NCBI GenBank assembly: GCA_964017185.1
Contig: OZ024871.1
Coordinates: 30,728,488 to 30,792,487, forward strand
Reading direction: 5' to 3'
DNA from: Rugalucina vietnamica
Taxonomy: Eukaryota; Mollusca; Bivalvia; Lucinida; Lucinidae
DNA length: 64,000 nucleotides
The notes under the pieces were generated by a model. It had not been told where the DNA came from. It searched no databases and saw only the letters and a list, made by a program, of their open reading frames with translations. Made by a program: the position numbers and the translations under genes. Positions 23,401 to 35,400 of this stretch are shown in pieces (position 1 is the first letter of the stretch; each line of letters starts with the position of its first letter).

Positions 23401-26400
23401 ATAAAAGTCTTGGATTTTCAACAATTTCCAGTGGACTAATTGAATATCTATGAATTACAAAACCATGTTTGATCTCTATTGTTGCGTAAAGTTTACAAAG
23501 TCTTTCTTGTAACAAAGAAAATGAAACTAGAGGACCATTGGTCCTGTAGCTCACCTGAGAGATTATAACATTGTAAGCTCATGAGATTTAAATTAATTGA
23601 GAATCGACCAATGAAAGTCTATGCATGGACACTATTGACCCCCGGGGCATGGCCAAATTTGACCCAGGGGCATGACTGGCACAATTTATAATGGGGACTA
23701 CCAAACATTGCTACATACAAAATATAGAAGCTCTGGGCCTTTTGGTTTCAGAGAAGAAGATTTTTGTTTGTTTTTCCCATTGTAAGTCTATGGAGACTAT
23801 CTACCCCCGGGGCATGGCCAAATTTGACCCCAGGGGCATGGCTGGCACAACTTATGTAGAGGACCATTAGCCATTGCCACATACAAAATATCAAAGCTGT
23901 GTGCCCTGTGGTCTCAGAGAAGAAGATTTTTGAATTTTTTTCCCATAGCACGTCTATTGAGACTATCAACCTCCGGGGCCTAGCCAGATTTGACCCCAGG
24001 GGCATGAATGGCACAATTTATGTAGAGGACCATTAGCCATTGCTACATACCAAATATCAAAGCTGTGGGCCTAGTGGTTTCAGAGAAGAAGATTTTTTAA
24101 TTTTTTTCCCATAGTAAGTCTATGGAGACTATCAACCCCCGGGGCGTGGCCAAATTTGACCCCAGGGGCATGAATGGCACAATTTATGTAGAGGACCATT
24201 AGCCATTGCTACATACCAAATATCAAAGCTGTGGGCCTAGTGGTTTCAGAGAAGAAGATTTTTTTAGTTTTTCCTATTGTAGGTCAATGGAGACTATCGA
24301 CCCCCGGGGCGTGGCCAAATTTGACCCCGGGAACATGATTGGCACAATTTATGTAGAGGACCATTAGCCATTGCCACATACAAAATATCAAAGCTGTGGG
24401 CCCTGTGGTTTCAGAGAAGAAGATTTTTTAATTTTTTTCCCATATAGTAAGTCTATGGAGACTATCAACCCCCGGGGCGTGGCCAAATTTGACCCCAGGG
24501 GCATGAATGGCACAATTTATGTAGAGGACCATTAGCCATTGCTACATACCAAATATCAAAGCTGTGGGCCTAGTGGTTTCAGAGAAGAAGATTTTTTTAG
24601 TTTTTCCAATTGTAAGTCTATGGAAACTATCCACCCCCGGGGCGTGGCCAAATTTGACCCCAGGGGCATGGCTGGCACAATTTATGTAGAGGACCATTAG
24701 CCATTGCCACATACCAAATATCAAAGCTGTGGGCCCTGTGGTTTCAGAGAAGAAGATTTTTCAATTTTTTTCCCATAGTAAGTCTATGGAGACTATCCAC
24801 CCCCCGGGGCGTGGCCAAATTTGACCCCAGGGGCATGAATGGCACAATTTATGTAGAGGACCATTAGCCATTGCTACATACCAAATATCAAAGCTGTGGG
24901 ACTAGTGGTTTCAGAGAAGAAGATTTTTTTAGTTTTTCCCATTGTAAGTCTATGGGACCTATCTGTTGCCATGGAAACCACAATTTTGATACAATCTGCT
25001 CCAAAACCTAATGCCATCAATCCCCCAACCCAATTATGGTTCACATTAAATTTGATCAAGATCGGCCTACTAGCTTCAGAAATATTCTTCTTTGAAATTG
25101 TGGACGGACGACGGACGGACGGACGGACGACGACGGATGCCTGCCTATCCTATAAGCTCACCTGTGAGCCTTCGGCTCAGGTGAGCTAAATATAGGCACA
25201 TTATACTTTGTTATCGATGCTTTCATGACGGGAAGAGATCAACAGTTAATAATTAAGCATGTGCTCTGCGTGATACTTGATAGAGAGCATAAATAAAAGC
25301 CACTTTTTAAAAGCAAATGCGCTTTTGAATTCATTGATTAATATATTGTTGTTGCTTTTTTTGTTGTTGTTGTTTTATTTACATAGTTTATATGTTAATA
25401 CTTTTTGACACTGGTGTATGTGATAATAATACATATTTATTTATATTTTCATGCTGTCAAAAGTAGGCTAATTTGTGTTAGATATCAAAGTATTATTAGT
25501 ACTTAAAATGAACTTAAAATGAACATGCAGTATGTCTGAAAATGTGTCATCATGAGGACCCCTGATTTTGCTATGCAAAAACAAAGACACAGGTCAGCTG
25601 TGCAGTAACTGCACACCTGTTCAGCTCCTTTGTTTTCACTGCTTGGATAGTACCATCCCTCGTCTTCTTAAATCCGAAATTTGAAGCTTCTAGCCCTTTT
25701 TTGTGACTGCAGAGACCAGTTTGTGTCGGACCTGGTGTGAAACTGGTTTTCAAGCGTTGCAACTCTGTAGCTAAATTCAGTTTGCTTTTCCTCTTTATGG
25801 GAACAGTTTTTTCCTTCTGTCCGCTGTCCAATGAGGCCACTTTCTATCTTAATTCATTATTCACCAGGCTCTTTTTCCAGGCTAGAATAATTTTTGACAT
25901 ACTTCAAGACAACATTCTACCACCAAAGCAACAACATAACAAAGGGGAATTAGTGCGGAGAACATGTGAACATACCCAACATATAGAAAAGGTGGCATTT
26001 TAGCATAACATTTGGTAAACCAGAGGACCAATGGTCCTGAGAACGCTCACCTGAAGCCTGATCCTGGAGTATTAAGTCATCATGAAATGACCTAAGTGAC
26101 CTTGAATACTCACACACCTTTATTGAATTCATAAGTTGTCTGCATCTGCAAAGATTCAGGTCTCAGGCTGCAATAGTTTCCAAACCCAGTGATTTCTGAG
26201 AAAACTATAATTTTAATTTTGATATTCAAATGACCTTGGGTCAAGGTCAAGGAATGACCTTGGCCTTCATTAATTACTTACCTTCATTGACTCCATTGGT
26301 TGTCTGCATCTAGCAACTTTCAGGTCTCAGACTGCAACAGTTTCCAAAATATCCATTGTTTTCGCCTGTTCCCATGTAAAAGCCTATGTTTCCAAAATTG

Positions 26401-29400
26401 ACCTTGCCGTAAAATAGGTCAAGGTCATCCTATGGTCATCATTTGATCAAACTATGATGGGCTGGAGTCCCAAATGCTACATACCAAGTTTCGCGAAAAT
26501 TGGCCTGCCGGTTCTGGAGAAGAAGATTTTTGAGTGGTTTTTACCATATATGGGCGTGGCAGCCATCTTGGTCATGTGACCTGGATTTCACGATCAAACT
26601 TTCGTCTCCCCTACCCATGGATGCTCCACATAAAATTTCACTTTGATTGGCCCAGCAGTTTCAGAGAAGAAGATCTGTGAAAAGTGTGTATGGACGACAG
26701 ACTTGCCAAGGTCAAGAGATGACCTTGACCTAAATTAATCACATACCTTCATCTACTCTATTAGTTGTTTGCATTCACCACTTTTCAGGCATCAGGCTGC
26801 AATAGTTTTCAAAAAATCCATAGTTTTCACTTTTTCCCATGTAAAAGCCTATGTTTCCAAAACTGACCTTGCCGTAAAATAGGTCAAGGTCATCCTAGGA
26901 TCATCATTTTATCAAACTATGATGGGCCGGAGTCCCAAATGCTACATACCAAGTTTCATGAAAATCGGCCTGCCGGTTCTGGAGAAGAAGATTTTTGAGT
27001 GGTTTTTACCATATATGGGCGTGGCGGCCATTTTGGTCATGTGATCTGGATTTCGCGATCAAACTTTCGTGTCCCCTACCCATGGATGCTCCACATAAAA
27101 TTTCACTTTGATTGGCCCAGCAGTTTCAGAGAAGAAGATCTTTGAAAAGTGTGAATGGATGACAGACTGGTCAAGGTCAAGAGATGACCTTGACCTAAAT
27201 TAATCACATACCTTCATCTACTCCATTAGTTGTTTGCATCTACCACTTTTCAGGCCTCAGGCTGCAATAGTTTTCAAAAAATCCATAGTTTTCACTTTTT
27301 CCCATGTAAAAGCCTATGTTTCCAAATTTGACCTTGCCGTAAAATAGGTCAAGGTCATCCAAGGGTCATCATTTTATCAAACTATGATGAGCTGAAGTCC
27401 CCGATGCTACATACCAAGTTTCGTGGAAATCGGCCCACCGGTTCTGGAGAAGAAGATTTTTGAGCGGTTTTTAGCATATATGGGCGTGGCGGCCATCTTG
27501 GTCATGTGATCTGGATTTTGCGATCAAACTTGAAATGCCACTACCCAAGGAGGCTCCACATAAAATTTCAACTAGATCGGCCAAGCGGTTTCAGAGAAGA
27601 AGATCTTTGAAATTGTGGACGACGGACGGACGACGGACGACGGACGGACGGACGGACGCCGGATCATGGCCATCCTATAAGCTCACCTTGTGAGCCTTCG
27701 GCTCAGGTGAGCTAAAAAACTGCTCTTAACTCCTAAAGCAGACAAAGGACAGGCTGGAAATCACTTTTTTATCCTGTTGAAACAGTGAGTAGAACAACAA
27801 CATGCAAAATGCAAGCAAATAAAACAAAATTTCTGCTATGGTCAGGTGGGAGTTACTCTTTGTACACCGTCCCCGCTAATAACACAAACAAAACTGAAAG
27901 CAAATAGAAAGCAAGCAGGAAAATGTGAATATACACACCTTGGACGCATCTTTCCATTCTAACCAAAGGGTCTGCCACGGTGAGGAAAACAAGAAAGCAG
28001 CATTAACATGGTTTGTTAGGAAAAGCAGGATTATTCTGAGCCGATTTGGACATCACATAATACATGTGAGCCTGTGTGTGAGAAAACCAACAATTTGGGA
28101 TTCCGACCAGGTCTGACAAAAACCGGGCTGTACAGTCACAGAACATTGTTAGAGGCTGGAAATTTTGTATTTAAGTAGAAGAGGGATTTTACTATCCATG
28201 TAGCGAAAACAAAGGCGCTGATCAGCTTCGCAGTTACTGCGAAGCTGATCTGCGCCTTTGTTTTCGCATAGGCAATAATCCCGTTTTCTCACGATGCGGC
28301 TCACATAATATGCGACAAACTTGTGACAAAAACTGCTAAGATTCAAATGTTGATAAAAAATTTTCTTCACAAAACATAGTTTTAAGACTATTTAGTGTCA
28401 ATTTTTAGCATGTGATTGTAACATCATACATGGATCTGTTTTTGCTTTCCATATTTTTTTTATGAAGAAACTGAACTTTCTGGCTGTCTTTATTCCCAAC
28501 ACTTTGCAAGCAGTACCATATTTTCATTGCTAACAGAAGCACACCACCCTCAAACTTAAGCAAGTAACTACTACATATAACTCATTAAGAAGCAGACCTA
28601 TGTACTACTAAAACTAACTGTATTGAGATTATCATAAAAGATGTAAATTTACAGTCATATCAATGGAGCCTCATCATGAGAAAACCGAATGTTTTTGCTA
28701 CCTGAAAAGTACAACTTCTTATCTTTTTAAATCCAAAATTTCAAGCTTCACAGACTATTTTATTTATGTCGGACCTTGTCAGAAACACCGAAGACCAGTT
28801 ATCTTGCATCGCATATGTTGGAATATTGGAGTCATATCATTGATATTGTTCATTTTATTGCTTAACACCCTAGTCAACAATTTTTCAGTCAGCTTGGGAC
28901 TAAAACCACTGCTTCTATGGCCAGTGCTTCGGATGGTAAATGTGCAAAACTCAAGGATACAATAACTTTGAACCATAAACCTCATGCTTCAAAGTCTGTT
29001 GCTCTACCACTGCTCTAACAGGCACATATCAGTTAACACACCATCTAAGCTGTTAAGCTATATTGTTCCTTACATGGTTTTAAGCTCCTGTCAATAATTT
29101 TTCAAGGACCAGTTCCTATGTATTAATAACCAGGACTATGGGGAGTTAATAAGTATTGCTCAAGGACACAACCAGTAGCCAATGGGTATCAAACCCCCAA
29201 TTTCTAGATCTGGGCCCAGTTGTTCAAAACTAACGACGTCGTTAGTTTAACGACATCGTTAGTTAACGTTTTGTTAGAATTTCAAACATTGATATTACAA
29301 ATACACTGTTATTTTTTGTTGAAAAAATGTGAGAATCCTTTGCAATGCAAAGGATTCTCACATTTTATCAACAAAAAATAACAGTGTATATGCTTTTGAA

Positions 29401-32400
29401 GTCGATATATAGCTAACAAAATTGAGGGCTTAACGACAGCGTTAAGCAAACGAAGTTTTGAACAACCGGCCCCTGAAGTCCAGTGTTCTAGCCACTAAGC
29501 CACCATACTCTCCTTGACTGATATGTACCTATTTGTTCACTTTGACACACAAATCAGGGTCTTAGCCTGCCCAAGAAATGTGGTTTAGTCATACCATCCA
29601 TAGATTATAATCCTAAGTGTTATATTATTAAGCACATTTGGCATTTCATGACATCCAAATGTTAGGCAGAAGTCCCATACAATGAAAGCAACATCTGACA
29701 TGACAACAGCTGTTGATTGAAACATAAAGCAACAAATCAAACAAAAACAAACAAATCAAACATATAATCATGATTAATACTGCATTTACACTATGTTCCC
29801 GGCGGCCCCCGCAGCCCCCTTTGCTCGAAAAGTAGCGTGCCGTGGAATTTTTGTCGAATATTTTTTCTGTTTTCAAGATCTATTATGTCTTGTTAGGTTT
29901 ACTTACGTTGCATTAAGATATCCGTAATAAGCCGTGGTAGTGATAAGCTGGTGTGTCACGGAGGCGCTAAGGTACGTTATGGTTGTCTACGATCTATCAC
30001 GATTATTAGCATGTTTTATTACGGCCTGTTACGTTCTGTTGCGGTCAGCTGCGTTTTGACCAAGGCGTAACATGTTATTTCGTTCTGTCAAGGTCAGCTA
30101 TGGAATAAACGTAGACACCATGCAATTTTAAGCATTTTATGTGCCTTTTATATAACAATAAGCCATTTGAAATAATAACAACCGCACTCATCTACAACCG
30201 ACTGCAGAGTTGAATAAGAAAGTTCGGGATTTTATTTCTCCTTCAATGGCATAGTGCAGAGCATGGTCTCTATTGTTCACTATAGTGACTGCTCTAATAT
30301 GAAGGAACTTGTCCCAATGATATGTCATTTTATAACTCCATGCGCCGTGATTACCGTAACATAACGTGACATACGCAGTAGGACGAGGTCAACACCATCG
30401 AAGACCGTAACGCACCATAACTTAACGCAACAAAACGTGTTGAGGATTCCGTAGGAAATGGGACAAGACATGAGACGACCGTGATCAAATGCAGCTGAAC
30501 GTGGAAGAACCGTAGCTTGCCGGGCTATTCACTAGCTTCCCGTTGCACTACGGACCGCCTCCAAGTTTCGCTACATACTGTTACGTTCTGTCATGGTGTG
30601 TTTAGTTCAGCCCGTTTTAGCACGGCCCATTACGTTTCTCATTTCCGCCGTGACTGCCGTGGCAGACTTTTAAACTGTCAAAAAATTTGGCACGGTGTCC
30701 ACGGTTATCCCAGCATGCTACCTTTGCCTATCCCATTCCCCTGCGTTGCCTCATGTTTATCCCGTTTTGATCATGGTTGTCTGAAACGTGGCTGCCGTGA
30801 CCGCCGGGAACATAGTGTAAACGCAGTATCAACCCAGCTCTTACTTACATCTCTTAATTTCTGCATTTCTGCCTGTAGTGTATAGCCATTAGACGAATCA
30901 GAAAGGCTAGGATTTCTTGAGCATAGGGATTTATTTTTCTCGGCCTCTATTTTGTATCGTCGTAATTCTTCAAGCTCTTTTTGTAACTCATCCAGCAACT
31001 GAAATGAGTATGGGCACATCAACATGTGGGTTTCTTCTTCTTACAGGAATTAGAATTGACGTTTTTCAACAAAGTTTCCATTTTAAAGGGATTTTTGCTA
31101 CTTTGTTAATGATTTTATTGCTTTACATCAAAGACATCATGTGTCATTGAAATATGTTCAAGACCCAATCTTCATATCCGAACTGTTCCAAACAGAACAT
31201 GGGTATGCATATAACATGTATTGTGCAAGTTACCATGCTCAGTAGACTAGAACAGTTTTCCCCAAATTCACAAGACCGTCTGACCGAGTCAGGTAAAAAG
31301 TCATACAGTCTGGTAAAAATTTCATTTGGTCCTGTGAAAATTTGGTTATTTTCTCCTATATTCTTATCATTTTATAGAATTTTCTCATTTTTTGGTCCTG
31401 TAATCATTCAATAGTATTCAAGAACTCTGCTAAAAATGGCTCAAACAGACTGAATTGGTCTGGAGGAAATCTAGCCATTTTGTTACATAGTTGCATTGTT
31501 GGTAGACCCATCTGTACGCTTAACAGGCATCTGAGCCGCCTCGTGGGAAAACCAACAATCTGCATAGGCGAAAACAAAGGTGCAGATCAGCTTCGCAGTA
31601 ACTGCGAAGCTGATCAGCGCCTTTGTTTTCGCTACTCGGATAGTACAATTCCTCTTCTACTTAAATCCGAAATTTCAAGCTTCTGGCTCTTTTCTATGAC
31701 TGCCCAGGCCGGTTTGTGTCAGACCTGGTCGGAAACCACTTTGTTGGTTTTCCCACGAGGCAGCTCATTTCATATTTGTGAAATAATCTCCTTGTCCAAG
31801 AGTCTGAAGGGCCTAATGTACACTCACCTCTCCCGTCATGACTCTTTCTCTGTCAAACTTCAAGTTCATCTCGTCATTATTGGCTGCCACCCTATTGTAG
31901 TCTTCCTCCACAGCTGATAGCCGGTCATTTAACTCATGCTTATCCTACAGAAAATTTATCAGAAATGTCAGGAAAATATGGAACTCTAAATGAGTCATTA
32001 AATTTAAACTGTTTATAACTGTTTATAGACCAAACGTGATATACAAGGATTTAAGCTCTTGTAAGGAAAGAGAAAACTACAAGTATTCTCTATCTCATAT
32101 TGATTTCTGACAAAAAGATGTGTTTGATAACCTTCTAAGATCCAGTTTCAAGTGAATTAGTCACAGAGTATATTAGGGTGTTTTATTTTCTTATTTCTAG
32201 TGTCAAATATCTGTCAACACATACTGTCAGACTATAACTTAAGATAGTATTCCCTACAAAATATGATACATGTAATTTAAGAGGGCTTTTTCATCTGTCA
32301 GTAATTTGCTTGAAGTTTGTTTACTCCATATGACCACTATAAATAAACTGCAATAAGTTGCTTTTGTTTCCTCATATGGAAGAAAATAAGTTATTGTTGT

Positions 32401-35400
32401 CTAAAACAAATAATGTGATGATACTTCTGGCTACAGATGCAACTATTTGACGTAAATGTACATTGTGGTAAATAACAAAAGAATTTTGATCAGTATATCA
32501 CAGGGCTGTCTCTTTCATCCAATTCCTGGGTTTGTTTGTAGGTTAGACATTCACTATGAACTTATAAATGCATAGGGCATGTTTGCATGAGTGTCCAAAA
32601 ATTTTATATGTTACCATTCTCAGTTTATCATTCTCTGTCTTGAGTCGGAGAGATTCAGTCTTGAGTCTGTCATTCTCTGACTCCACGGTCTGTAATCTCA
32701 GCGTGAGATAGTCTAACTTCTCACCTTCTGCACCGTGCTTACTCTACAACAAAATATTCATTTTTTACTCTTTTTTTATTTCGTTTGTGAAAAAGTGCTA
32801 CATAGAACATCACAGAACTTTCTAACAATAATGTACAGCAATATTTACCACCATTATCATCTCCTGATATTTACCACATTCATGATATTTACCATCATTT
32901 CCTGATATTTACCATAAATTCCTGATGTTTACCATAATTGCCTGATACCATCATTGCCTGATATTTACCATAAATTCCTGATATTTACCATAAATTCCTG
33001 ATATTTACCATAATCGCCTGATATTTACCATAATCGCCTGATATTTATCATCACTGCCTGATATTTACCATCAATTCCTGATATTTGCCATCATTTCCTG
33101 ATATTTACTATTGTTTCCTGGTATTTACCATTATTTCCTGATATTTACCATCATTTCCTGATATTTTCTCTGTTCCTCTTTGACTCTCTGATCTGACTTC
33201 ATTTCCATATCTTTTAACTGCTCTTCTAATGAATGGATTCTGAAATATATAGTAAATTAGTTAAGACTTTATATAAAGAGGGTGACTGTATTTAGCCTTC
33301 GCTAATGTATATGAGCTGCCTCATTAGAAAACATCTTGAATATGGGAAAACAAACAAAATAAGTTTATACAATCATACGTACTTGAACATTTTAGAAGTA
33401 GATATGCTGAATAGTTAAAACATAATTCCCTAAGACAGACACACAAAGAAACTTCGAAGCAGATTAGTCAAAAGAAAGTATGAACAATTTCAAGCTGAAT
33501 GTATAATGGCACAGCACTGCAGTTGCAAAAATACTGATTGTGAAAGAGCGACCTATAAAGCACACAAAGTGACTTACTTGCCTCTATGATTTCCTATACT
33601 AAATAGTTTGTAGTATTTTTTGTAGCTTCCATACAATGTTTAACTAATGTTGTGACTGATGTTACTTATATACTGAAAGTGTCACCGATATACATAGTAT
33701 CATATTCTAATGGCTGACTAAACTGGTTTGATTTAAAAATTAGGCTGACCAGAAAAAAAAAATAAAGTCAGATTCTAAGAACAAATAAACAGTTACAATT
33801 TCTGATCTAAACTACAAATAAAGAGCAGTCTAATTCAATGTGAAAAACACAAACAAAAACATGCAGAAATACAATACAATGTATAGTGCAGTTTTAAACT
33901 GTTACAATGACAGAGATATTACTTTTGTCGTCTACATCATACGTATATCAGCATTGTCTTGCCTAATCATTTGTTTAAATTAGAATTTTCTGATTGCTAA
34001 CCAATTTGTATTAATTACGAAAAGAACTAGGGTATAAATGAGAAAAAAAGCATAAGACATACATTATGCCTCTTAGGAGAGACCTAACCCCATAATAATC
34101 TACAGAAAAAGCTAAAAAGCTACTATTAAATTCATGGAAGCAATTTTTCGAAATGTAATTATATCCAATATCCAACAGACATGATGGATATACATGCAGT
34201 AGTATATCTGTCTGACAGAAACTTGATTCCAATTTTATTGTTAGTGTTCATGAATGTCTAAGGGCCCTCATATTTAGGTTGACAATATGGACAGAACAGG
34301 TGCCATTTCAAATGCCATTTGATAATTGATGTAAAGTCTTAATCCTTGTCTTGTTACTTTTTGTTGTCCTATAGTACTAGATACTGATTTACTAAGTATG
34401 TTAGTCTAAGCAAGAATGAGTTAGACAACATAAAAGAGGAAAGACTAAGCATAATTATTCTATTTCTAGACAAAAAAAGAAACTGATCTGGTAGACATCT
34501 GATGAAAACAGAGGATAAGTTGTTGTTGCTTTTTTTTTTTCAAAAGGTGTTGGTGGTAGCTATATCAGTACCAAATAGATAGATTCACTGTAAGACTCCT
34601 ATAGAGTGTGTGAAACTGTTATTTTGCCTGGAAAACAAAATTTAAGGATACTGTTCAGCAAAAAAGCCTAATTGAGGCAAATACCTACACCTCTTAACCT
34701 TTATCATGCTGAGACTCATTTTTTTCCAATATCATGTGCCACTTTTTTTTTTCCAAAAAAAAAATCGTGTTTTCACCACTTTTCAGGCTTCAAAAAACAG
34801 TATGTTGCATTTTTCAAAAAACTAATACTTGCTTTTGGGGAACGATACAACTCCGTATATCGCTACGTTTTGTGTCTAAACTGCATTAAATCCATCAATG
34901 AGCCGCCATTTTAGCATTCAACAGGTCTGTTATAGCCATTTCTTACCAAAATCCCGGTTCAAATGCGTTTTCTAGGCTTAAAATGCAAAAAAACCCAAAA
35001 AACATCGATCACTGACAATTTCCTGATTCAATTTTTGCACACGTCACCTTGAAGTATAGCGCGAACGTGATAGAGAGCACCCTCATTGTTTACAACGGTA
35101 ACATGTGCAAAAATGGAGGAAAAAATCCAAGTCGGATCGGGCGAACGAATGCGCCTTCAGTGGCACAAGGGTACTTTCCCACGGGCGCACGAATGCGCCT
35201 ACAGCAAGTTAATGGTTAAAAGCTATCTTCTCAGAAACTTTAGAAAACTGGCATGTTTGTTCAAAATCTACAATGTAGGCATCAGCTGAATGTTAAAATG
35301 CTTGATGCCTTTGCTTATGGTTGAGACAAGCTGGATGTTTTGTGATATATTTTCTTTCCCGCCTGGTGTCTATGATGGGACTTCAATTGCATTGATTCCT

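Larger units (their letters stand above)
21841..30848 (-). other. FIP intron B-C (9.0 kb)
   Basis: It contains two pearl-like elements (B2, B3), three MITE copies, five SINE-like pieces, a hairpin MITE and foldback F2. Between repeats, 22031-22590, 27715-28060 and 28307-28660 show nothing I can name. Confidence 0.7.

Noticed and set aside
24896-25189. 97-codon frame with RTDGRT repeats
   Set aside because: It translates the (ACGG)n microsatellite and 3' end of pearl B2.
32851-33165. Evenly spaced repeats resembling a CRISPR array
   Set aside because: There are no spacers; the 20-bp units are contiguous and include the exon F junction, in a eukaryotic gene.
35086-35289. 67-codon plus-strand frame in FIP intron F-G
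   Set aside because: No recognised family and no splice or regulatory context; such a length is expected by chance here.
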